Source of the DNA: Nematocida parisii ERTm1
Lineage: Eukaryota > Microsporidia
Assembly: GCF_000250985.1 (NCBI RefSeq)
Contig: NW_013524646.1
Span: 407,913-471,912 of the forward strand
DNA length: 64,000 nt
Direction: 5' to 3'
This document shows, one piece after another, positions 8,647 through 16,967 of the stretch (its first letter is position 1; each line of letters opens with the position of its first letter). Both the position numbers and the translations under genes were made by a program. The notes below the pieces were generated by a model. That model saw only the letters and a list, made by a program, of their open reading frames with translations. It did not search any database and was not told where the DNA came from.

Positions 8647-9777
8647 ATGGATAATAAAGACAGTTGGAGTATAGAACCTGATACACCTGGCCCAGTCCAT
8701 GCGACAGAACAAATATTCACAGACCAAAATATATTCAGTTCTTCAGGTTATACTAAAGCATATCCCACTGTTAAAGAAGAAAACTTAATTGATTTATCAT
8801 ATTCAGAAACTATTCCAACCGACGATTCTTTAAATTTTATCCTAAATAGTTCATTATTCAATGAATCATCACTAAAAGGAAACTTATCCACAGTCGGATC
8901 ACAAGATGAAATTCCCAAACAAGAAAGCATAAATTTAGATGAAGCCCAAGCTGCATTCTGGAATTTTGTACGCAACTTTAAAAAAACAATGGATCGTATA
9001 CTTAACTTACAAAAGATTAGTATAGAAGCCAGAACCAGTATACAACAGCACATGCTTAAATGTGAAGAAATTTTCAGTATACGCCCTGGGGTGTTAGGTA
9101 TAATAATTTCAATTATTCTATTACTCATGGGAGAACTATTAGTATACATTATATTTAAAATGAAAAATCCAATTCTAATCGGGTTAGGTGCTGGTGTAGT
9201 AATAAGATACTTATGCGTTAAAAAAACGAAAGATCCGTATGTTATAGGATTAGGTATTTCTATGGTGGGGTGTTCTATTATATTTAGCTTGTTCAATATA
9301 ATCAGGTATATTTTCATAGGATTGTACTTAATTATACTGATTAATTGGGTTGAATCAGCTAAGGTTAAATTGTACTTATCCGATGCGCTGATACTTTCTG
9401 CAATGATTATATCAAATGTATCAATTGGTTTTTTAAGTATTTGGATAGAAAACTCTGCTAGTAGTTGGTTCTTTTTTCTTTCTCTTTGCATTATGTCAAC
9501 ATTAGTTCTTATATTTAATGCTGGTATGATAAAATACGTATTTAACTGGTTAAAAGAAGTATTTGTAGAAGAAACGAGTGAAACCAGTCAAAACGACACA
9601 GAAGAGAGCCTGGAATCAGTTGATACAACAAAAAGTCAAGTCAGATTAATAGATATATTTAATTTCTCAAAAGAGTGGATATGTGTGCTTACTGCTGCTG
9701 GGTTTATTACGAGTGGAGTAGTCGTATGCAAATATATTTTAACAAAAAATTCACGAATATTACGTATTATTAGCTAA
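8647..9777 (+). CDS. Unknown seven-segment membrane protein with acidic N-terminal domain
   Basis: A 376-residue protein that I do not recognise. About 110 soluble acidic residues rich in Ser, Asn, Asp and Glu come first, then a short amphipathic stretch with a Phe-Lys-Lys-Thr-Met-Asp motif. Roughly seven hydrophobic segments follow from residue 145 to the C-terminus, with a charged Ser/Thr/Glu-rich loop near residues 310-335 before the last one. The gene stands apart, with 262 bp and 316 bp of AT-rich flank, which is generous for this window. The frame is certain from its length, starting ATG and sensible membrane topology; the function is unknown and possibly lineage-specific. Confidence 0.7.
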   Translation: MDNKDSWSIEPDTPGPVHATEQIFTDQNIFSSSGYTKAYPTVKEENLIDLSYSETIPTDDSLNFILNSSLFNESSLKGNLSTVGSQDEIPKQESINLDEAQAAFWNFVRNFKKTMDRILNLQKISIEARTSIQQHMLKCEEIFSIRPGVLGIIISIILLLMGELLVYIIFKMKNPILIGLGAGVVIRYLCVKKTKDPYVIGLGISMVGCSIIFSLFNIIRYIFIGLYLIILINWVESAKVKLYLSDALILSAMIISNVSIGFLSIWIENSASSWFFFLSLCIMSTLVLIFNAGMIKYVFNWLKEVFVEETSETSQNDTEESLESVDTTKSQVRLIDIFNFSKEWICVLTAAGFITSGVVVCKYILTKNSRILRIIS

Positions 9778-10093
9778 TTATTCACCAAATAGTCTAAATT
9801 TCCAACAAATTAATTCCGTAAATAGACATATTAATATTAGGATAGTATCCAATAGAATAGAATGAATTATACGATGTAAATAAATTTGTTATCGCAATTA
9901 TGATTGTTTTTATTTTGAAATATTTTTAAAAATCAGTTATAACAGAAATTCATGGATATCTGTTATTTTGCCATGGAATGTATCATATAATATACAAATC
10001 TACTGCTGTATACTGAGTAATATTGTATATTATACCTAATCTTTAATAAATATCAGTTATATTTATATTCAATTATTTTTTATATTTCTACAT
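9778..10093. other. AT-rich intergenic gap
   Basis: This gap of 316 bp between the membrane-protein gene and TSR3 is very AT-rich, with TATA-like runs. I see no open frame, tRNA or repeat worth naming. Confidence 0.6.
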
Positions 10094-10615
10094 ATGCCAC
10101 TTCTGTACTCATTCGATATGAAGCAGTGCTTTGCTAAAATGTGTTCAGCAGAAAAGCTAGTAAAACAGAAAATTGCCAAGTCTTTACAGCCTACAAGAAG
10201 ATTTGGAGGACTGGTTCTTTCCCCAAAAGGAACAAAAACCGTTTCACCACCAGACAGAAAATACATTGACAAGTACGGGTTGGCAGTGGTAGATTGCTCT
10301 TGGAATAAAGTAGATCAAGTTGATTTCACCACACTGCCTGTGATGAGAAACAGATTACTCCCGTATCTTGTTGCTGCTAATACTGTTAATTACGGAAGGC
10401 CGTGCAAGTTAAATTGCGTTGAGGCATTCAGTGCTGCTCTGTACATATGCGGATACAAAGAAGATGCAGAGAAAATACTTGAACCATTCCCATACGGCAT
10501 GGAATTCCTTAAAATTAACAAAGAACTCCTTGAATCATACTCTCAGTGCGAAACCGCAGAGGATGTAATTGCAGTACAAAATAAGTACACTTCTATTGGA
10601 AAAAATAAAGAATGA
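10094..10615 (+). CDS. TSR3: 18S rRNA aminocarboxypropyltransferase Tsr3
   Basis: A protein of 173 residues matching the Tsr3 core end to end: Gly-Leu-Val-Leu-Ser-Pro, then Ser-Pro-Pro-Asp, Gly-Leu-Ala-Val-Val-Asp-Cys-Ser-Trp, Arg-Leu-Leu-Pro-Tyr-Leu-Val-Ala-Ala-Asn, Asn-Tyr-Gly-Arg-Pro and Cys-Val-Glu-Ala-Phe. The fold is SPOUT-like. It transfers the aminocarboxypropyl group of S-adenosylmethionine to the hypermodified pseudouridine of 18S rRNA, a late 40S maturation step. The C-terminal tail of larger homologs is absent. The TGA overlaps the next gene's ATG (ATGA), so the two could share a transcript. Confidence 0.9.
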   Translation: MPLLYSFDMKQCFAKMCSAEKLVKQKIAKSLQPTRRFGGLVLSPKGTKTVSPPDRKYIDKYGLAVVDCSWNKVDQVDFTTLPVMRNRLLPYLVAANTVNYGRPCKLNCVEAFSAALYICGYKEDAEKILEPFPYGMEFLKINKELLESYSQCETAEDVIAVQNKYTSIGKNKE

Positions 10616-11496
10616 AAAAATGTCCGTACTGCTTCTCTAAAAAACTGGAAAATCTTAATGAAACTGTTTATTGCGATGCATGCCAATCATATTTCAGAAG
10701 AACACCAACTGAACTTGTCCCTATATTTATAGAAAACAAAGAAGTCTACAGAAAATACCAAAAGATAAGCGAAAGAAGAATTCTGTGCACAGTCTGCCAA
10801 GAAAGAAATGAAAATGAAAATGAAAAATTCAGAGCAGAGGATGAGCAAAGACTAAAATTAAATAAGCCAATAAAAAATGACACAAGAACACTTGTAAATA
10901 GTGGCCTGTGCAGAGAATGTGTGGAAAGAGTCAATAGTAAATTAGAAAGCGATAAAAACAAATACTACAGTGCATATAAATCATTTCTAATAAAAAAGCG
11001 AATATCTGGTACGGCTGTAATAGTTACAGCAGTGGCTCTTTCTAAATGGACAGGTGACTTTATTAGTTCAATTATCCTATCGATATACATGATAAAAGAA
11101 TTAAGAGGTATGGAAAGCGTATTAATAAGTTTTATATTCTGTTTTATATCTTATTTCCTAAAATACTCCGCTGTGGTTTTTTCTGTTGTAGTGTTTATTT
11201 GGTTATTCACTCGCAGGAGGTGCAAGGAAATAATTTATCTTAAATTTAATTTGGACGTGGAAAGGATCCAGAAAGATATTTTAAGAAAAATCAAAGGATT
11301 GCACATAGGAAAAGCAAAAGAATCAAATGAGACAGAAAATTTAAAAGGAAGAAGTTTTGTTCATACGGCGTATAATCAGCACATACGGCAGAGTGAAGAG
11401 CTTGATGAGATAGCAAAAGGAATTGCTTGTCTAAAAATAAAAGACACGTGGTATGGAAAGGTTGACAGATTGGTAGAATGGCTTGCAACAACATAA
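10612..11496 (+). CDS. Zinc-ribbon membrane protein resembling the Ima1/TMEM201 N-terminal domain
   Basis: A 294-residue protein. It starts with a C-x2-C...C-x2-C ribbon (residues 4-24), a second Cys pair near 59-62, and a Leu-Cys-Arg-Glu-Cys-Val-Glu pair near 99-102. This is the pattern of the Ima1 N-terminal domain of inner-nuclear-membrane proteins that couple to the cytoskeleton. Two or three hydrophobic segments follow at about residues 133-200, then a basic tail. Its ATG overlaps the TSR3 stop by four bases. The identity is an inference from Cys spacing plus membrane segments; another zinc-ribbon membrane family is possible. Confidence 0.45.
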   Translation: MKKCPYCFSKKLENLNETVYCDACQSYFRRTPTELVPIFIENKEVYRKYQKISERRILCTVCQERNENENEKFRAEDEQRLKLNKPIKNDTRTLVNSGLCRECVERVNSKLESDKNKYYSAYKSFLIKKRISGTAVIVTAVALSKWTGDFISSIILSIYMIKELRGMESVLISFIFCFISYFLKYSAVVFSVVVFIWLFTRRRCKEIIYLKFNLDVERIQKDILRKIKGLHIGKAKESNETENLKGRSFVHTAYNQHIRQSEELDEIAKGIACLKIKDTWYGKVDRLVEWLATT

Positions 11497-11974
11497 ACAT
11501 AACCCAAACAAGAGAAAATCAGTAATTAGTAATAAAGAAGAGTAAAGAAGTATTTAATAATTTATCACCCAGAATGAATTCATTAATATTAGTATATGCA
11601 GTGTAATAAATAAGTAAATACATGAGTAGAGATGGCTGTGCGGTGACTGGTTAATTAAATGAATAAATGATTAATTGTATGCATATCTGACTGAATAGTC
11701 AATTTACATAGTTGGCTGAATATGTTCAAATAATTGAATTGTTTAGGCTGTGTCTGAGCCATGCCTTATACATTATTAATAAAGAGGCTAATAGAATATT
11801 TATGCTTTAAATTTTAAAATATTTTGGGGTATCTTCAATATTCGGGGTATTTCAGTGCTTTGCCAGTGTTTTATGGATTGGAAGGTTTTAACACTTTGTT
11901 TTATCTTTTTCGGGTGTTTGGTTTTTGCTTAGCCTAACATTTCACCTATAAATAGTGAAAAGTTTTAGAATAAT
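11497..11974. other. Intergenic region ahead of the trehalose phosphorylase gene
   Basis: This 478 bp stretch has no open frame of note. The last 150 bp are T-rich on the plus strand with several GGGGTAT/CGGGT runs and end in a TATA box 20-29 bp before the next ATG. The rest is AT-rich with nothing I recognise. Confidence 0.5.
11946..11955 (+). promoter_or_regulatory. TATA-like element inside a near-palindrome
   Basis: CTATAAATAG sits 20 bp before the ATG at 11975. It is framed by TTTCAC on the left and GTGAAA on the right, giving a near-perfect dyad over about 20 bp. It is a likely core promoter for the trehalose phosphorylase gene. The dyad could be a factor-binding site or chance. Confidence 0.4.
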
Positions 11975-14278
11975 ATGGTGTATAAATCTATCTTCTTAGG
12001 GATATCAGTAGGTGTAAATACAACAAATCCTTCTTTAGACATTTGCATAGCAATTAATGATGGGCTATTCTCGCTCGGTACGAAATCGTACTCGTTTCCA
12101 ATTATTAACAGCACAGGAGAAAAACTGCGATCTCCTCTTATAACGCCTGAGCTAATGCAGGCACCAGAGACAAATGATAGTATGGAAATGGATGAAATAA
12201 GAGGGTTTTACATATCAATTGAAAAAAGAATCTGCTTGCCTGCATACTTCACTGCACCAACAGACGGAATTACCCGGCACATGCCTAAATCGGGTTTAGA
12301 GGAAGAATTGGCATTAGACTGTGCTAAGTGCTGTAGAGGAAGTACAGAGACAGAGTTTAAACAAGAAATTCCAAGAGAGTGCGTGCGCTTTGCTTCTAGA
12401 GCACCGCCGCTAATACGGGACGGCGAGTTAATGCTTAAAGGCACAATGCCAAAGAACTATGTGGCAGTTGATATGTTTAAGGAAGAAGTGTCGTCTGCTC
12501 TTATTAATGTCTTAATAGTAACACTGGACAAGTGGCTGGGAGAATATACAAAGGGGAATGCAGTGAAAATTGTTGGCCTTGGTTTTGCTTCAAGAATACT
12601 TAGTCATAATGAGCTTGGAGACAAGATAAAGTCAATTCTTTGGAATAAGTATGATATTCTTCCGTGCTTCTTTCCAAGTGACTGTGTTACACAAAAGAAG
12701 CAGTCGGAATTTCTTGCAAGAAAGTGTGCCTCACTCTTTCCAAACAACAACTTGTCTGTGCTTACAATAGGAGAGAATAACAAAGTAATTGTAGATTCTG
12801 GGTATATTTGGTACTGCTCAGTTGAGCACTACCGGCCATCAATTGGTGAAAAAAGCTATGAATTTATGCTGGATTTGCTGAAGGAGTCAGAATCAATGGC
12901 AGAAAACAACCAAAAAATAACATTCTTTAGCTCTACAGCACAGGGCGGCGGGGTCGCTTTAATGAGGCATTCTCTCATTCGGTACTTACAGATTATTAAT
13001 GTTGATGCTGAGTGGTACGTGTGTACTCCAAGCAGCTCAGTATTTAGCATAACAAAAATGAAGGTGCACAATGTCCTACAGAATGCATTTAATAACAGTG
13101 CACACACTAAAAGTGAGCTAGAAGAAAATGCAAGCAGCCCAGATGAAACCATTTGGCTAAGTGATACGGATAAATCAAAAATAGACAACTGGATAGAAAC
13201 GAATTACGCAGAGCACTGGAAAGAGCGAATTAAAAAGAGTACTGTTGTGGTTTTAGACGACCACCAGGTCTCTAGGCTTGCACAGCTAATAAAGCGAGAC
13301 TTTCCCAATATACTAATAATATACAGGTCGCATATACAGATCAGAACAGATCTCATGGGAAGGAGTACGGATAAACAGAATCTTACAGCAATTGATAACC
13401 TGTGGCAGTTTATGTGGGAAAGCCTTGTGCATGTCGATTATTTTGTAAACCACCCGTTCAAAGAGACTGTACCAGCAGATGTGCCCGAGTCTAAAGTATT
13501 ATTCCAGCCAGCAGGTACAAACCAGCTAGACGGACTGAACAAACCACTCAGTCTGCTTGCTAAGACGTATTACCAAAGGCTGTTCAATCAGATTTGCATA
13601 GATAATGGTGAGAATCCAGTTGATTTTAATCGGAGATACATTGTGCAGGTGGCTAGATTCGATCCATCCAAGGGGATTAATGATCTCTTGGATGCATATT
13701 ATGGCCTTTTCTGTGCGTATAAAAAATCCTTTCCAGAAAAGGAATTTGACATTGGCTTAGTATTCTGTGGGCACGGCAGTGTAGACGACCCAGAAGCAAA
13801 GACAATTTTTCATGCACTAAGTAAAAGGCTTGAAGCAAACAAATTTCAGGAGATCAGGCACCTTATTACAAAGATTTCTCTTCCCCCGGTTGATCAGCTT
13901 CTGAACTTAATCCTACAAAATGCATACATCTCCTGCCAGCTAAGTATTGCTGAAGGGTTTGAAGTGAAAGTCACTGAAGCCCTAATGAAACAAGTCCCAG
14001 TAATTGTGTACAATGTGGGAGGGCTTCCATTGCAGGTTAAAGATGGCGTTAATGGGTACATAATTCAAAAGGGAAATATTTCAGAAGTTACCTCTCGCTT
14101 GTTTGATCTTCTTACAGATGAGTCACACTATAAGCGTATTAAAGATGGAATAGCACCAAAGGACTTTATAGGAATTACAACACCATTTCAAGCACTTTTC
14201 TGGTTAAAAATGAGCAACAGAGAAGTGGCAAAGTCCCAGCGGTTTTATAAAGACTTTGCTAAAAAGTATCTGAATTAA
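11975..14278 (+). CDS. Retaining trehalose phosphorylase (fungal ccg-9 type, GT4 family)
   Basis: A protein of 767 residues with the two Rossmann-like halves of a GT-B glycosyltransferase. The first half carries Gln-Gly-Gly-Gly-Val-Ala-Leu-Met-Arg-His and Asp-Ala-Glu-Trp-Tyr-Val. The second half carries Val-Leu-Asp-Asp-His-Gln, Ile-Tyr-Arg-Ser-His-Ile, Leu-Asp-Gly-Leu-Asn-Lys and Tyr-Ile-Val-Gln-Val-Ala-Arg-Phe-Asp-Pro-Ser-Lys-Gly. The GT4 E-x7-E motif is Glu660/Glu668. This combination is that of fungal trehalose phosphorylase (Neurospora clock-controlled gene-9 and basidiomycete enzymes), which interconverts trehalose plus phosphate with glucose and glucose-1-phosphate. Trehalose is a major spore sugar in microsporidia. 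Full length, no defects seen. Confidence 0.8.
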   Translation: MVYKSIFLGISVGVNTTNPSLDICIAINDGLFSLGTKSYSFPIINSTGEKLRSPLITPELMQAPETNDSMEMDEIRGFYISIEKRICLPAYFTAPTDGITRHMPKSGLEEELALDCAKCCRGSTETEFKQEIPRECVRFASRAPPLIRDGELMLKGTMPKNYVAVDMFKEEVSSALINVLIVTLDKWLGEYTKGNAVKIVGLGFASRILSHNELGDKIKSILWNKYDILPCFFPSDCVTQKKQSEFLARKCASLFPNNNLSVLTIGENNKVIVDSGYIWYCSVEHYRPSIGEKSYEFMLDLLKESESMAENNQKITFFSSTAQGGGVALMRHSLIRYLQIINVDAEWYVCTPSSSVFSITKMKVHNVLQNAFNNSAHTKSELEENASSPDETIWLSDTDKSKIDNWIETNYAEHWKERIKKSTVVVLDDHQVSRLAQLIKRDFPNILIIYRSHIQIRTDLMGRSTDKQNLTAIDNLWQFMWESLVHVDYFVNHPFKETVPADVPESKVLFQPAGTNQLDGLNKPLSLLAKTYYQRLFNQICIDNGENPVDFNRRYIVQVARFDPSKGINDLLDAYYGLFCAYKKSFPEKEFDIGLVFCGHGSVDDPEAKTIFHALSKRLEANKFQEIRHLITKISLPPVDQLLNLILQNAYISCQLSIAEGFEVKVTEALMKQVPVIVYNVGGLPLQVKDGVNGYIIQKGNISEVTSRLFDLLTDESHYKRIKDGIAPKDFIGITTPFQALFWLKMSNREVAKSQRFYKDFAKKYLN

Positions 14279-14733
14279 CACAGTTAATATTTTGATTTAA
14301 TAAACAATTGAATGTAAAAAATAAAAAGTGTCCACTGTTCTACATAAAAATGAACACGTTCCTTTATTTGATAACTCTGAAATAAATCAAAATTAAACAA
14401 AATAAAAAAACACCAAGCACTCTCCATTCATTACACACTTAAACCAACAAACAAGCCAAATACAATTAATACAACAAATCAATCAAATACCGCATGTTAT
14501 AATAGCACAAACATACAATTTCACATAAATAATACAATATTTAGTAAGCCCATTCAGTTACACATGTACTAATATCCTCTACTCTAATAAAATTATATGC
14601 TGAAATATAGTATTATTACAGCAAGGACTGGTTACCATAGAGTATATCATTATACTAAGCATTAAATAAAAGAATTCTAAAGGAGTAAGGCTAAGAATAA
14701 AAAATATTTTTATTTTCAGATACTTTACATTTA
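14279..14733. other. Convergent intergenic gap, AT-rich
   Basis: This 455 bp gap lies between two converging genes. It is AT-rich and, on the plus strand, notably poor in G over 14380-14520, where A and C dominate. No frame, tRNA or clear repeat was seen. Confidence 0.5.
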
Positions 14734-16014
14734 TTATAGAAAGAATGTATATTCTTTATTCGGTGAATTATACTGTGATCTGCCAGAGAATGCATGCAAA
14801 GCAATAATTGCCTCTGATGATCCAGAATATGCACCGCACCCTTCTAGAAACCCAATTACTATACTGGCTCTATCTGGATGGATTTTACAGACGTGCACTA
14901 AATATTCCTCAGAAATAAATCTAGCTACAGCGCGCGGACTTCTCTCTGCAAGTGTTTCTATTAACGAAAATAACTCTTCAGATTCTGAGCACTCATTAAA
15001 AAACCTCTTTACATCATCAATCGTATTTGTACTCTGTAGAAATGGAGCCAGTCCTACTTTATACAAGATTCTAACAATATCTTTAATATAAAGCTTTCCA
15101 TCAGGCACAATATGCTTCATAAACACATACGGCATACAGCTAGATATTATCTCTGGCCGGTCTGAAAGATATAAAAGACATTTAATCAAATGCTTAGTGC
15201 TTTTAGTTCCTTCAATCCCAGCAAGAACTTCTTTTTTGTTGTACAGCGAGTCAAATTCTCTTTTAAAAAACCTTCCAAATACTTTAAGCTTATTTGAAGA
15301 TAAATCAGAAAGACCAAACAAAACTTCTCCTTTAAGATGGGAAAGTATCCATTCAATAGGTAATGGTGCTGCTGCCTCGTTCTCGGGTATTTGACTTCTT
15401 ACAGCAAGAGATTCAGCAGGTTTATTCCAACATAGTTCAGAATTATTTACAGTAGATATTTCACTGCACTTTACCGTATGCACTGTTCCCTCTATATGTT
15501 CTTGTTTATACTCCTGCCTTATTATATTCACGGTATTTTCAGTATTTCTTGTATTTGAAATATTTTCAGCATTTGAAATATTTTTAATACTTTCTGTATG
15601 TGCTTGTACTATGTGGCTATGGCTAGTAATATGCCTTGTACGCTCATGTTGGTTAATTCTAATGCTTCCTATACTAGACTGAGTTGACTGCGTGTGTGCA
15701 TTATCACCGCATAAAGAGTGTCTTTCATTTTTTATTCTTTTAATCATTCTGCTCTCTGCCTTCTCTTCTCTTAACTCTTCTTTTAGTCTGTTTATTTCTC
15801 TCTTCATCTCTTCAAGCTTACTCCCCATTTTAAGCCGCTCTTCTTTTATTCGCTCGCTCTCTTCTACCCACGCCTTTTCTCTCTCCATGCTATTCCTGTT
15901 GAGGATGTATAATTTTCCTTCTAAATAATCACTCTTTTCTTCGGGCGTCATACCAAAATATTCCGACTCTTTTCCTTCTTTTGCAGTATTTTCACTTTCT
16001 TTGGGTCTGGTCAT
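14734..16014 (-). CDS. Unknown coiled-coil protein
   Basis: A 426-residue protein that I do not recognise. Residues 1-30 are acidic. Residues 35-95 are a strongly charged Glu/Lys/Arg coiled coil. Residues 100-205 are polar and low complexity (Ser, Thr, His, Asn, Ile) and probably disordered. Residues 215-410 look like a compact helical domain that starts with an Ala-Ala-Pro-Leu-Pro-Ile-Glu-Trp segment. The layout suggests a structural or adaptor protein. Divergent from the uS2 gene, with 55 bp between start codons. Confidence 0.7.
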   Translation of the reverse strand: MTRPKESENTAKEGKESEYFGMTPEEKSDYLEGKLYILNRNSMEREKAWVEESERIKEERLKMGSKLEEMKREINRLKEELREEKAESRMIKRIKNERHSLCGDNAHTQSTQSSIGSIRINQHERTRHITSHSHIVQAHTESIKNISNAENISNTRNTENTVNIIRQEYKQEHIEGTVHTVKCSEISTVNNSELCWNKPAESLAVRSQIPENEAAAPLPIEWILSHLKGEVLFGLSDLSSNKLKVFGRFFKREFDSLYNKKEVLAGIEGTKSTKHLIKCLLYLSDRPEIISSCMPYVFMKHIVPDGKLYIKDIVRILYKVGLAPFLQSTNTIDDVKRFFNECSESEELFSLIETLAERSPRAVARFISEEYLVHVCKIHPDRASIVIGFLEGCGAYSGSSEAIIALHAFSGRSQYNSPNKEYTFFL

Positions 16015-16053
16015 TTTTATATTCTTTTCTGTTTTTCTTCTATTTTTTATTAT

Positions 16054-16057
16054 CCCC
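16054..16057 (+). promoter_or_regulatory. CCC-type motif upstream of ribosomal protein uS2
   Basis: A CCCC run 13-16 bp before the ATG. Short CCC/GGG motifs within about 15 bp of the start have been described upstream of highly expressed microsporidian genes. The uL11 gene at 57614 has the same type of motif. This is inference from position only. Confidence 0.35.
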
Positions 16058-16069
16058 TGGACTTATTAA

Positions 16070-16801
16070 ATGTGTGCAGCTAGAATACCAATACCAACAG
16101 ACTATTCAAAATTACTGATCGCAGCAACATGCCATCTTGGAGGACAGAGCTTAAACCACAAAATGAAAGATTACACATACGGTAGAAGACAGGACAAAGT
16201 TTACGTGTTCAACTTACAGAAGACATGGGACAAATTAGTTTTAGCAGCTCAGATAATAGTTAGCTACAAAAACAGAAAGGACATTGTTGTAGTCAGCAAC
16301 AAGAAGTTTGGTTACAAGCCAGCAGGAATATTTGCAAAGGCAGTAGGAGCCACTCACATCACCACTAGCTTTGTGCCAGGAACATTCACCAACAAAGCTT
16401 CCATTAAAGGCATCTCTGAGCCAAGACTAATTGTCACTGTAGATCCATTCACTGACAAACAGACCATCACAGAAGCATCCTTTATTAACGTGCCATGCAT
16501 CTCCTTAGCCAACACCGATAATGATGTAGACCTAATTGACTGTGTTATACCGTGCAACAACAGATCTGCCACCTCTATTGGAGCTATTTTCTTCATTCTT
16601 GGGCAGCTTGTTAAATACATGCAGGGAGATGTCGACATGACCAGCGAGATTAGACTCTTAGTTGACTCATACTTCTACAGAGACCCAGCAGAGATAGAAG
16701 CAGGAATGGCAGAGAAAGAAAAGCTAAAGGAAGAGGAAGAGAGAGATAGTGAAGTGGACTGGGAAGATAAACCATCTGCAGAAGAGCCAGTACAGGAGTA
16801 A
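16070..16801 (+). CDS. RPS0: 40S ribosomal protein SA / S0 (uS2)
   Basis: A protein of 243 residues matching uS2 along its length. It has an Ala-Ala-Thr-Cys-His-Leu-Gly-Gly-Gln segment near residue 18, a Gly-Arg-Arg-Gln-Asp-Lys-Val-Tyr-Val-Phe-Asn-Leu block, Pro-Gly-Thr-Phe-Thr-Asn, Glu-Pro-Arg-Leu-Ile-Val-Thr-Val-Asp-Pro and a Pro-Cys-Ile-Ser-Leu-Ala-Asn-Thr-Asp region. The C-terminus is an acidic tail. It is a core protein of the small subunit at the back of the head-body junction. Codon use is biased to C-ending codons compared with neighbouring hypotheticals, as expected for high expression. Confidence 0.95.
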   Translation: MCAARIPIPTDYSKLLIAATCHLGGQSLNHKMKDYTYGRRQDKVYVFNLQKTWDKLVLAAQIIVSYKNRKDIVVVSNKKFGYKPAGIFAKAVGATHITTSFVPGTFTNKASIKGISEPRLIVTVDPFTDKQTITEASFINVPCISLANTDNDVDLIDCVIPCNNRSATSIGAIFFILGQLVKYMQGDVDMTSEIRLLVDSYFYRDPAEIEAGMAEKEKLKEEEERDSEVDWEDKPSAEEPVQE

Positions 16802-16884
16802 CTTCAATAAATCACTATTTTAACATAGCACTATTTTTTACCAGGCACTCAGTAAAAACAAAACGAGAAGATATTCCGAAATTG

Positions 16885-16913
16885 CAGTGCATGCATGCAG
16901 CAGAAATGCACTG
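16885..16913. repeat. Short inverted repeat between uS2 and POL3
   Basis: CAGTGCAT (16885-16892) is repeated inverted as ATGCACTG (16906-16913) around a 13-base loop. It lies in a locally GC-richer patch of the 166 bp gap. It could be the uS2 terminator hairpin or a POL3 promoter element. Confidence 0.4.
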
Positions 16914-16967
16914 TGCCCGGGCTGTGGCTGAGTGCACGTATTTTTAATTTTGCGTTTTAAAACTTTT

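Noticed and set aside
8748-9491. 247-codon frame on the minus strand
   Set aside because: Lies fully inside the membrane-protein gene on the other strand; its composition mirrors that gene's codons.
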